A stretch of DNA of 64,000 nucleotides from Pseudomaricurvus sp033283175 (lineage in GTDB: Bacteria > Pseudomonadota > Gammaproteobacteria > Pseudomonadales > Cellvibrionaceae), in the NCBI GenBank assembly GCA_033283175.1, contig JAWMQM010000002.1, positions 620,001 through 684,000 of the forward strand, read 5' to 3'. The translations under genes and the position numbers were made by a program. A model generated the notes under the pieces. It saw nothing but the letters and a program-made list of their open reading frames with translations, made no database searches and was not told where the DNA came from. This document shows positions 12,927 to 20,247 of the stretch, one piece after another (positions within the stretch are counted from its first letter, which is position 1; each line of letters starts with the position of its first letter).

Positions 12927-13038
12927 CCCACCCTTCCGGGAAGCTCTCGCGTTAACGGCCCACCAAGGAATCAAGCGACACACCGCTGTCATAAAGTGCA
13001 GTTAAAGTGCCGGGGTCATCCGTTATGAGGTACCCGCG

Positions 13039-13344
13039 ATGCCCCGCAACACTCCCGCCCTACTGCTTGTCCTGCTCACTGCCTTTGCCACTGTCAATGC
13101 TGGCGCGGCCGACAACAATAACGACAGCCGCAAAGCTGTCGCCCCCGAAGTAGAGATGGCACTCACCATCGTCAACGATTACCGCACCTTGCGTAACAGC
13201 TGCTCTGACCTTGAGGGCCAGGCCCGCATGGACTGCTTTTATCGCCTTCGCATTGGCTTGTGGGACTACAAGGCCGCCCGCGAGATTCTGGCTGCCCACG
13301 ACATTCGGGTGGAGTCCGGTGAAATGGTGGCGCAAAGCAACTGA
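13039..13344 (+). CDS. Small exported protein of unknown function
   Basis: A 101-residue protein with a clear signal peptide: basic start, hydrophobic core ALLLVLLTAFA, and a likely cut after NAGA (about residue 23). The mature part is about 78 residues with two cysteines (SCSDLEGQARMDCFYRLR) that could form a disulfide in the periplasm. GAGG stands before the ATG, which supports the start. I do not recognise a family. It is flanked by metH and a convergent marR gene and belongs to no evident operon. Confidence 0.7.
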   Translation: MPRNTPALLLVLLTAFATVNAGAADNNNDSRKAVAPEVEMALTIVNDYRTLRNSCSDLEGQARMDCFYRLRIGLWDYKAAREILAAHDIRVESGEMVAQSN

Positions 13345-13361
13345 TCCCTGCCGGTCACTGC

Positions 13362-13382
13362 AAAACCCATGGAAAGGGTTTT
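13362..13382. terminator. Bidirectional terminator candidate
   Basis: AAAACCC and GGGTTTT form a 7-bp stem around a seven-base loop, between the stops of two convergent genes. T-rich on both strands within the stem itself, but without a long T-run. Confidence 0.5.
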
Positions 13383-13389
13383 GGTGGGG

Positions 13390-13845
13390 TCACAGGTGCC
13401 GCCACAACTGCTGTGAATCGATATCCGCTGCCCGCAGCAGTTTCTGGATATTGGACTTCAGGACACGATGCTCAGTCGCGTGCAATTGCGACAGGAAGCT
13501 CTGCTGGTGCTTTTCAGCGGCGTCGTCCATGTGGTTCAGCATCAGCTTGCCGGGATCGGTAATCCGTACCTTCACCGAGCGCCGATCCAGCTGGTCATGC
13601 TCCCGCTTAACCAGCCCCTTCTTCTCCAGCCGGTCCAGCAGGCGGGTAACCGCTGAGCGATCCACCCCGATCTGTTCCGCAATCTGTGCAGGTGTATTGG
13701 AGCTGGAGTGATGCAGCACATTCATTACCATCCACTGGGGCCAGGTAATATCGAGCGCTTCCAGATCGTGATTGAACTGCTCCTGCATGGCGCTGGCCAG
13801 GCGACAGATCCAGAAGGTAAAACTGTTGTGTAGTTGAAAGCTCAA
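13390..13845 (-). CDS. MarR family transcriptional regulator
   Basis: A 151-residue winged-helix repressor. The core TPAQIAEQIGVDRSAVTRLLDRLEKKGLVKR is the recognition helix region, and DQLDRRSVKVRITDPGK is the wing. MarR proteins bind palindromes as dimers and usually release DNA on binding phenolic or oxidant ligands. No target gene is adjacent in the same direction. A perfect 8-bp inverted repeat upstream (13892-13899 and 13933-13940) may be its own operator. A TTGACT box with a downstream GATATA/TATAGT lies in the same area on the minus strand. Confidence 0.9.
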   Translation of the reverse strand: MSFQLHNSFTFWICRLASAMQEQFNHDLEALDITWPQWMVMNVLHHSSSNTPAQIAEQIGVDRSAVTRLLDRLEKKGLVKREHDQLDRRSVKVRITDPGKLMLNHMDDAAEKHQQSFLSQLHATEHRVLKSNIQKLLRAADIDSQQLWRHL

Positions 13846-14368
13846 ACCGGCACCCTCCCTAAAAAGACGGATCTACTATATCACAGGAAATTATTGCCCA
13901 GTCAACACTCAACCTGTCAGGCATTATAAACCGGGCAATATTCAGCTCCAGCAGTGAAATAAACCAGACTTGAAAAATGGGCGCTGATGCAGACTCACAA
14001 GATTTCCCCTCCACACAGAACACCGGCCTTTCCCTGACGACCGGGTCTTATCTCAGCTGCTGTCCCGCGAAAACAAAGTCACCCCTGCCACGAATATCAA
14101 TCCAACAGGCGGACGCCCACCGCAAAGCGCGATAGCGGCCATGCAAGGAAGTCGATCCCTCTACGCCCGAAGAGAGGCTGCGAATGCAAGGAGGAATTAC
14201 AGCCGGGCCAGGCTCGGAGACACGGGCTACCAGCTTCCTGATGGCGCAATGGCCAAACACGAGTACCGGCAAAGAAGACGCGCACGAATTAGTAGGGAGC
14301 ACAAAAGAGAAACGGCAGCAGTACTGTGACTGCTGCCGACTGGCTTTCCCTTGAGGTGTAACGCCGGA
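13846..14368. other. Gene-poor region upstream of marR
   Basis: The first 100 bases hold the marR promoter area and the inverted repeat TATTGCCC/GGGCAATA (13892-13899, 13933-13940). From about 14000 to 14310 I find no frame with a ribosome site, family resemblance or consistent codon use. The right end holds the terminator of the small peptide gene. Confidence 0.5.
14313..14338 (-). terminator. Intrinsic terminator of the 38-residue membrane peptide gene
   Basis: A perfect 10-bp stem CGGCAGCAGT/ACTGCTGCCG with a six-base loop. On the minus strand it is followed by TTTCTCTTTTG and lies 30 bases past the stop of the small gene, which supports that gene being expressed. Confidence 0.75.
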
Positions 14369-14485
14369 TTACTGGCTGCTGATCCAGAAAATACAGGTGG
14401 CAACAAAAACGCCGATCAGCACGATGGCGGCCAGTGCATCGGCCGCGCTATCTCCGGTTTCCTGCAGTTCGATCTGATTATCCAT
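14369..14485 (-). CDS. Small single-pass membrane protein, 38 residues
   Basis: The peptide begins MDNQIELQETGDSAADALAA and ends IFWISSQ. An acidic N-terminal tail of about 14 residues leads into one hydrophobic segment of about 22 residues (ALAAIVLIGVFVATCIFW). GGAG stands ten bases before the ATG and a strong terminator follows the stop, so it has a complete gene layout. By the charge pattern the N-terminus would probably face the periplasm. I do not recognise a named family. It is divergent from cysI, which may mean a link to sulfite reduction or simple adjacency. Confidence 0.65.
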   Translation of the reverse strand: MDNQIELQETGDSAADALAAIVLIGVFVATCIFWISSQ

Positions 14486-14805
14486 TATTCTTATTCTCCG
14501 CTAGACATGAATGGGTGAAGCCAATACTGCATAGCCGATCCGATTATAGACATAGGAAAAAACAATATAGCAACCGTAGAACCGCCGTTATTCGCAAATT
14601 GTCTTAAATGTTATTGGCAATCAAAGACTTGCAAATAAAAGGTAACAAAATCTGTTACTAACCGTTGCAACCGGGCTTCTCGCGCCTGCTCGCCAATTGG
14701 TGTATTCTTCGCGCCTTTGCAGGAGGGCCAAGTCCCTGAAATCTATAGAGATCTCAGGCACAAAAGGCCTCATTTAACCCTGATAACAGTAGGTGTATCT
14801 CTCAT
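14486..14805. promoter_or_regulatory. Divergent small-peptide/cysI regulatory region
   Basis: 320 bases without a gene. An inverted repeat GTAACA-N5-TGTTAC (14642-14658) is flanked by direct TTGCAA words at 14629-14634 and 14665-14670. Downstream, TGTATTCT could serve as a -10 for cysI with no good -35, as is common at activator-dependent promoters such as those of CysB. AGGTG before the cysI ATG is the ribosome site. CysB dependence is an inference from the gene's function. Confidence 0.45.
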
Positions 14806-16467
14806 ATGTACCAATATGACGAGTATGATCACAGAATCATACGTGACCGGGTGGCCCAGTTCCGCGGCCAGACCGAGCGTTACCTGGCCGGCGAACTGAA
14901 AGACGAAGAGTTCCTGCCACTGCGACTCCAGAACGGTCTCTATATCCAGCGCCTGGCGCCCATGCTGCGCATCAACGTGCCCTACGGCATGCTGAGCACT
15001 ACCCAGCTGCGCAAGCTGGCCCATATCGCCCGCACCTACGATAAAGGCTACTGCCACATCACCACCCGCCAGAACGTACAGTTCAACTGGCCGGAGCTGG
15101 AGGAAGTACCGGAGATCCTGGCGGAGCTGGCGGAAGTCGAGATGCACGGCATTCAGTCCAGTGGCAGCTGTATCCGTAACGTAACCTCGGACCAGTTTGC
15201 CGGTATCGCCTCCGACGAGGTGGTGGATCCCCGCCCTTACTGCGAGATCATCCGGCAGTGGTCCACCTTCCACCCGGAATTCGCCTTCCTGCCACGCAAG
15301 TTCAAGATTGCTGTAACCGGCTCGGACAACGATCGCGCCGCGGTTCAGGTACATGACATTGGCCTGCAGGTAGTTCGCAGCGACGCCGGCGAAACCGGCT
15401 TCCGCGTCTTTGTTGGCGGTGGCCTCGGCCGCACCCCGGTGATCGGCTCACTGATCCGCGACTTCCTGCCGGAAGCCCACCTGCTGTCATACCTGGAAGC
15501 GATCCTGCGTGTGTACAACCAGCTGGGTCGTCGCGACAACAAGTACAAGGCCCGTATCAAGATTCTGGTGAAGGCACTGGGTGCAGAAGCCTTTGGTGCC
15601 AAGGTGGAAGCTGAGTTTGCCCACCTGCAGGATGGCCCGATCACCCTCACCGGTGACGAGATCGGCCGTGCACAGCGCTTCTTCCCCACCCTGCCCTACC
15701 GGGCCCTGGATAACGCCGCTGACGCCCTGCTGCAACAAGAGGCCGCAGAGACCCCGGCCTTTGGCAAGTGGCTGACCCGCAATGTGGGCGAACACCGCCA
15801 GCCCGGCTACGCCACTGTCACCCTGTCCCTGAAGCCCACCGGCGTCGCCCCGGGCGACCTTACCGACGGGCAGCTGGAAGCCATCGCTGACCTGGCGGAC
15901 CAATACAGCTTCGGCGAAGTGCGCACCACCCACGAACAGAACATCGTGCTGGGTGAAGTGGAGAAATCCAAGCTGTTCGATGTCTGGCAAGCCGCCAAGG
16001 CACAGGGCTTTGCCACTCCCAACATCGGCACCCTCAATGACATGATCTGCTGCCCCGGTGGTGACTTCTGCTCCCTGGCCAACGCCAAGTCGATCCCCAT
16101 TGCCGAGTCCATCCAGCGTCAGTTTGATGACCTGGACTACCTCTACGACCTGGGCGACCTGGACCTGAACATCTCCGGCTGTATGAACGCCTGCGGTCAC
16201 CACCACGTGGGCCACATCGGCATTCTCGGTGTGGACAAGAAAGGCGAAGAGTTCTACCAGATCCAGCTGGGTGGCAACGCCGGCACTGACGTCAGCCTCG
16301 GCAGCGTACTGGGCCCGGCGTTCGGCGCTGAAGAGATCCCGTCTGTGATCCAGAAGCTGGTTGATATCTACGTCGACAAGCGTATTGAAGGCGAGCGTTT
16401 CATTGATACCTACCGCCGTGTCGGCGTCGATCCGTTTAAGGAGAAGGTGTATGCCAAAGCTGATTAA
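14806..16467 (+). CDS. cysI: Assimilatory sulfite reductase hemoprotein (Pseudomonas-type CysI)
   Basis: Reduces sulfite to sulfide with six electrons at a siroheme coupled to a [4Fe-4S] cluster. The 553-residue protein has the duplicated nitrite/sulfite reductase fold. The cofactor cysteines are C416 and C422 (CCPGGDFC) and C459 and C463 (GCMNACGHH), giving the C-x5-C...C-x3-C pattern. No flavoprotein cysJ is nearby, which fits the single-subunit type used by pseudomonads with ferredoxin or an unknown donor. A nitrite reductase role is possible by fold, but the DUF934 partner and the cysteine-pathway genes in the window favour sulfite. Confidence 0.92.
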   Translation: MYQYDEYDHRIIRDRVAQFRGQTERYLAGELKDEEFLPLRLQNGLYIQRLAPMLRINVPYGMLSTTQLRKLAHIARTYDKGYCHITTRQNVQFNWPELEEVPEILAELAEVEMHGIQSSGSCIRNVTSDQFAGIASDEVVDPRPYCEIIRQWSTFHPEFAFLPRKFKIAVTGSDNDRAAVQVHDIGLQVVRSDAGETGFRVFVGGGLGRTPVIGSLIRDFLPEAHLLSYLEAILRVYNQLGRRDNKYKARIKILVKALGAEAFGAKVEAEFAHLQDGPITLTGDEIGRAQRFFPTLPYRALDNAADALLQQEAAETPAFGKWLTRNVGEHRQPGYATVTLSLKPTGVAPGDLTDGQLEAIADLADQYSFGEVRTTHEQNIVLGEVEKSKLFDVWQAAKAQGFATPNIGTLNDMICCPGGDFCSLANAKSIPIAESIQRQFDDLDYLYDLGDLDLNISGCMNACGHHHVGHIGILGVDKKGEEFYQIQLGGNAGTDVSLGSVLGPAFGAEEIPSVIQKLVDIYVDKRIEGERFIDTYRRVGVDPFKEKVYAKAD

Positions 16468-16951
16468 AGACAAGGCCATCGCTGATAACAGCTGGCTGCT
16501 GATGGAAGCCACAGACGCGCCGGAAACCGTGGATATCCCGGCGGACGCCGTGATTATCCCCCTGAACGTATGGCAGGCCCGCAAGCAGGAGCTGACCGGT
16601 CGCATCGCTACCCTGGGTGTGTGGCTGAACAGCGATCAGTTCGCTGACCAGCTGGGCGAGGAAGCACAACAACTGCCACTGGTGGCAGTAAACTTCCCCG
16701 GCTTTATGGATGGTCGTGGTTTCAGTACCGCCCGCCTGCTGCGTGAGCGCTATGGCTATAGCGGCGAACTGCGTGCGACAGGCTCCATTATCCGTGACCA
16801 GCTCTTCTTCCTGCAGCGCTGCGGCTTTAACAGCTTCGACCTGCCGGAAGGTGCCGACCTGGAGGCCGCAATGAACTCCTTCAACGACTTCAGCGAAACC
16901 TACCAGGCCGCAGTGGACCAACCACTGCCGCTGTTCCGCCGTCGCGCCTGA
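16451..16951 (+). CDS. DUF934 domain protein, partner of sulfite reductase
   Basis: A 166-residue protein overlapping the end of cysI by 17 bases, with a strong ribosome site (GGAGAAGGTG) inside cysI. DUF934 proteins commonly follow this type of cysI and are thought to help sulfite reduction, perhaps as an assembly or electron-transfer partner, but their biochemistry is not settled. Visible family marks include NFPGFMDGRGFSTARLLRER and FFLQRCGFNSFDLPEG. No cofactor motif is evident. The overlap implies coupled, near-equimolar synthesis with CysI. Confidence 0.88.
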   Translation: MPKLIKDKAIADNSWLLMEATDAPETVDIPADAVIIPLNVWQARKQELTGRIATLGVWLNSDQFADQLGEEAQQLPLVAVNFPGFMDGRGFSTARLLRERYGYSGELRATGSIIRDQLFFLQRCGFNSFDLPEGADLEAAMNSFNDFSETYQAAVDQPLPLFRRRA

Positions 16952-16960
16952 TCCTGCGCC

Positions 16961-16996
16961 ACACAAAAGAGCCCGCTGATGCGGGCTTTTTTGTGT
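16961..16996 (+). terminator. Intrinsic terminator of cysI-DUF934
   Basis: GCCCGC/GCGGGC stem with a TGAT loop, six Ts after it, and an outer ACACAAAA/TTTTGTGT extension. Confidence 0.9.
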
Positions 16997-17085
16997 CTGT
17001 CTGCCGGCGCGGTATCTCGCAAATTGCCGGCAATTGCGGTACAAATCCACTATAGATCCCCGCCCTTACGTTGCAGCAGAGCCTT

Positions 17086-18252
17086 ATGCACGATTCCCTG
17101 TTCCAGTCCTTCTTCCTGATCTTCAGCGGTGCCGCCGTTATCGCGTCGCTGGCGCTCTACACCCGCCAACCACTGCTGGTGGCCTACATCGCACTGGGAG
17201 CGGCACTGGGGCCCTACGGACTGCAACTGGTCGATGACATCGCCCTGGTCACCGACATCGCCCACATCGGCATTATTTTCCTGCTGTTCCTGCTGGGCCT
17301 GGATATGCAGCCCAAATCCCTGCTCTCCACCCTCAGCCAGACCACCAGCACCGGCCTGATCAGTTCCGCGGTATTTGCAGCCGTGGGCTATGTGACGGGC
17401 TATCTGTTCGGCTTTACCCATATGGAGAGCCTGGTGATCGGCATGGCGATGATGTTCTCCAGCACCATCATCGGTATCAAACTGCTGCCCACGACGGTGC
17501 TGCACCACAAACACACCGGCGAGCTGATGGTGGGGTTGCTGCTGCTGCAGGACTTTCTCGCCATCCTCTGCCTGATGATCCTCTACAGCGGCGATGTGGG
17601 TCAGGTTGACCTGACCCAGCTGGGTACCACCCTGCTGGCCCTGCCACTGCTGGCACTGTTCGCCTACTGTTTTGTGCGCTTTGTGCTGCTGAAACTGATC
17701 CACCGCTTCGATCGCTTTCACGAGTATATTTTTCTGGTAGCCATCGGCTGGTGTCTCGGCTGTGCGGAGCTGGCCCAGTATCTGGGGCTTTCCGCCGAAA
17801 TCGGTGCCTTTATAGCGGGTATCACGGTGGCGACCAGTCCCATCTCCCAATACATTGCCATCAGCCTCAAGCCCTTGCGGGACTTCTTCCTGATCCTGTT
17901 CTTCTTCTCCCTGGGAGCACGATTTAACCTGGGGTTGCTGGGGGATGTGTGGTTGGCCAGCCTGGTCTTGGCAGCCCTGATACTGCTGGTAAAGCCGGTG
18001 ACCTTCCGCTTCCTGCTGCATCGTCAGAGTGAAAACGTTGGCCTGGCGTGGGACATAGGCTTTCGCCTGGGACAGATCAGCGAATTCTCGCTGCTGATCG
18101 CGTTTGTGGCCGCCAACGCGGCACTGATCGGGGAGCGGGCATCGGTATTGATTCAGGCAACCGCCATTATCACTTTTCTGATCTCCAGCTACATCGTCAT
18201 CTTCAACTACCCGAACCCGATTGCTGTCAGCGATCGCCTGCGGCGGGATTGA
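17086..18252 (+). CDS. Cation:proton antiporter (CPA2/Kef-type, membrane domain only)
   Basis: A 388-residue, highly hydrophobic protein with roughly 11-12 membrane spans. It carries CPA2 features such as ALGPYGLQ, LLFLLGLDM, MMFSSTIIGIKLLP and LSAEIGAFIAGITVA. Unlike KefB/KefC it lacks a C-terminal NAD-binding (TrkA-N) domain and ends soon after the last span. It probably exchanges K+ or Na+ for H+. ATG 17086 is chosen over the TTG at 17071 because it gives the usual short cytoplasmic start; the ribosome site is weak either way. Own transcription unit by the terminator upstream. Confidence 0.85.
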   Translation: MHDSLFQSFFLIFSGAAVIASLALYTRQPLLVAYIALGAALGPYGLQLVDDIALVTDIAHIGIIFLLFLLGLDMQPKSLLSTLSQTTSTGLISSAVFAAVGYVTGYLFGFTHMESLVIGMAMMFSSTIIGIKLLPTTVLHHKHTGELMVGLLLLQDFLAILCLMILYSGDVGQVDLTQLGTTLLALPLLALFAYCFVRFVLLKLIHRFDRFHEYIFLVAIGWCLGCAELAQYLGLSAEIGAFIAGITVATSPISQYIAISLKPLRDFFLILFFFSLGARFNLGLLGDVWLASLVLAALILLVKPVTFRFLLHRQSENVGLAWDIGFRLGQISEFSLLIAFVAANAALIGERASVLIQATAIITFLISSYIVIFNYPNPIAVSDRLRRD

Positions 18253-18370
18253 TTCCCGGCGACCCTCATCGCTGACTCACACTGGTTGATTCAGGCAGCA
18301 CAAATTGATCGATGGATGTTGCTGGCGGTATCCCATCGCCGGCTATCGGCAGACTGCAGTGCTCATTCGT

Positions 18371-18439
18371 GTCGCCCCCGCGCAGGCGGGGCCCCATCGA
18401 GGCGCACAAACCCTGGATTCCCGCCTGCACGGGAACGAC
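18371..18439. repeat. Inverted pair of extragenic palindromic repeats
   Basis: The left copy (18371-18390) reads GTCGCCCCCGCGCAGGCGGG. The reverse complement of 18418-18439 begins GTCGTTCCCGTGCAGGCGGG. The two are therefore inverted copies about 27 bases apart. This word belongs to the widespread 'CCCGCGCAGGCGGGAATCCAG' class of extragenic palindromes found in many Gammaproteobacteria. It lies past the antiporter gene and beside the 3' end of a convergent small gene. Confidence 0.75.
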
Positions 18440-18454
18440 ATCAGCCAGTGGGTA

Positions 18455-18721
18455 TCACGGCGTTTCGTCGAGAATGCAGAACGAGAGGAAGGTAGTGAAC
18501 AGGGTGACAATGGTGGCAAAGTGCAGGCTGGGAAAAGCCAGCACGGTCAACATCATGGAAAACCAGAGACTACGCACAACTCTCTGTTTCTGACGGTACT
18601 TCTTGGTAAAGCGCCGCCTGTGGAAGTGGTACTTATCCGGATCAGTAGCCAGCAGGTACACCGGCTCCCAAGTGAACAGCTGATACAGCCCCCAGTAAAA
18701 CGCCACGAACTCCTTAATCAT
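18455..18721 (-). CDS. Small membrane protein of unknown function, 88 residues
   Basis: Begins MIKEFVAFYWGLYQLFTWEP. A first amphipathic aromatic segment is followed by a basic stretch (FHRRRFTKKYRQKQR) and one or two C-terminal hydrophobic segments (WFSMMLTVLAF and FATIVTLFTTFLSFCIL). This suggests an inner-membrane protein with a positively charged cytoplasmic loop. The composition and complete frame support a real gene. I do not recognise a family. It lies downstream of gor on the same strand, 123 bases away, and ends beside the repeat pair. Confidence 0.6.
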   Translation of the reverse strand: MIKEFVAFYWGLYQLFTWEPVYLLATDPDKYHFHRRRFTKKYRQKQRVVRSLWFSMMLTVLAFPSLHFATIVTLFTTFLSFCILDETP

Positions 18722-18844
18722 AGCCTATCACCCCTGCTTGCCGTCGAAGTTTGAAGGTGCACGACTTTCAGTATAGACGCTCGGCAAGGGTGGCGAGGGC
18801 GATTTTTAACCAATGGTGCCGGACCAGCTCCGGCACCAAATATA

Positions 18845-20212
18845 TCAGGGGCTTACGCGACGCTTCACTTCCCGCATGGTTACAAACTCTTCGGCGGCGG
18901 TTGGGTGAATACCAATGGTTGCATCAAAATCACTCTTGGTGGCGCCAAGTTTGAGCGCCACCGCCAGACCCTGCACTATTTCACCGGCGTCCTGCCCCAC
19001 CATGTGGCAGCCCAGCACTTTATCCGTGGCGTCATCCACTACCAGCTTCATGAAGGTGCGCTCCTGTAAGCCACTGAGGGTATGCTTCATGTGCTTGAAG
19101 TCAGAGGTATAGATGCGCAGTGAATGACCCTGCTGCAGCGCCTGCTCTTCCGTCAGGCCCACCGTGCCAATATTGGGCTGGCAGAAAACCGCTGTGGCAA
19201 TATTGCTGTAGTCGACCTTCACCTGTTCGTTGTTGAACAGGTTTTTTGCCAGCGCCATTCCTTCCGCCAACGCCACCGGCGTCAGCTCCAGGCCACCAAT
19301 AACATCACCTACCGCGTAAATACTGGGCTCCGCAGTCTGGTAGCCGTCATCGACCGCAATAAACCCTGCCTCGTCCAGAGTGACAGCGGTGTTTTCCAGG
19401 CCCAGCCCGGTGATCTTCGGCGCACGGCCAATGGCGGCCATCACACAATCCACTTCCCGCTCACTGCCGTCGGTCATGGATACCCGCAGACGGCCGTTGT
19501 CCAGCTTCTCCACCGCAGTAATATTGAGATCGAAACTGAGCTGAACGCCCTTCTGCGCCAGCTCTTTGGCGGTAAACTCACGTACGTCCTGATCGAAACC
19601 CCGCAAGAACATGGGCCCGCGGTAAATCAGTTCTGTCTCTGCGCCAAGACCGTGGAAAATACCGGCGAACTCTACGGCAATATAGCCACCACCCAACACC
19701 AGTACCTGTTTGGGAAACGTCTCCAGGTAGAAAGCTTCATTGGAACTGATCATATGCTCGGCGCCGGGAATCTCCGGCATGCGTGGCCAGCCGCCGGTGG
19801 CAATGAGGATACGTTCTGCGCTGTAGCTCTTGCCATTGACCTGCAGAGTATGGGGCCCGGTAATGGTGGCGCGACCTTCGATAATCTCCACCCCGGCGTT
19901 ATTCAGGAGGTTACGGTAGATCCCGTTGAGTCGCTGGATTTCGGTGGTCTTGTTGTCCCGCAGGGTGGGCCAATCAAACTCGGCAGCCTGCACCTGCCAG
20001 CCGTAACCGGCGGCAGCTTCCAGCTCTTCGGATACATGGGAACCGTAAACAAACAGTTTTTTCGGTACGCAACCGACATTGACACAAGTGCCGCCCATAA
20101 ACGTATCTTCGGCCACTGCGACGCGGGCACCGAACTGCGACGCCATGCGACTGGCGCGCACGCCACCCGAACCTGCACCGATAACAAACAAATCGTAATC
20201 GTAGTCAGCCAC
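18845..20212 (-). CDS. gor: Glutathione-disulfide reductase
   Basis: Reduces oxidised glutathione with NADPH. The 455-residue flavoprotein has the FAD motif GAGSGGVRASR at the start, the redox disulfide C43/C48 in GGTCVNVGCVPKK, a second dinucleotide fold (LGGGYIAVEFAG), the GDVIGG FAD segment, and the C-terminal catalytic HPTAAEE. The bacterial GR-type ending favours glutathione reductase over dihydrolipoamide or mercuric reductase. It lies 35 bases after cysG on the same strand and may be the last main gene of the ftsK-to-gor run. Confidence 0.95.
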   Translation of the reverse strand: MADYDYDLFVIGAGSGGVRASRMASQFGARVAVAEDTFMGGTCVNVGCVPKKLFVYGSHVSEELEAAAGYGWQVQAAEFDWPTLRDNKTTEIQRLNGIYRNLLNNAGVEIIEGRATITGPHTLQVNGKSYSAERILIATGGWPRMPEIPGAEHMISSNEAFYLETFPKQVLVLGGGYIAVEFAGIFHGLGAETELIYRGPMFLRGFDQDVREFTAKELAQKGVQLSFDLNITAVEKLDNGRLRVSMTDGSEREVDCVMAAIGRAPKITGLGLENTAVTLDEAGFIAVDDGYQTAEPSIYAVGDVIGGLELTPVALAEGMALAKNLFNNEQVKVDYSNIATAVFCQPNIGTVGLTEEQALQQGHSLRIYTSDFKHMKHTLSGLQERTFMKLVVDDATDKVLGCHMVGQDAGEIVQGLAVALKLGATKSDFDATIGIHPTAAEEFVTMREVKRRVSP

Positions 20213-20247
20213 ACCTACCCCCTGTAGTTTCCGAACGTCTGTCGATA

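Noticed and set aside
14141..14329. A 62-residue plus-strand frame upstream of cysI
   Set aside because: No ribosome site, and its end is made of the terminator hairpin of the small minus-strand gene.
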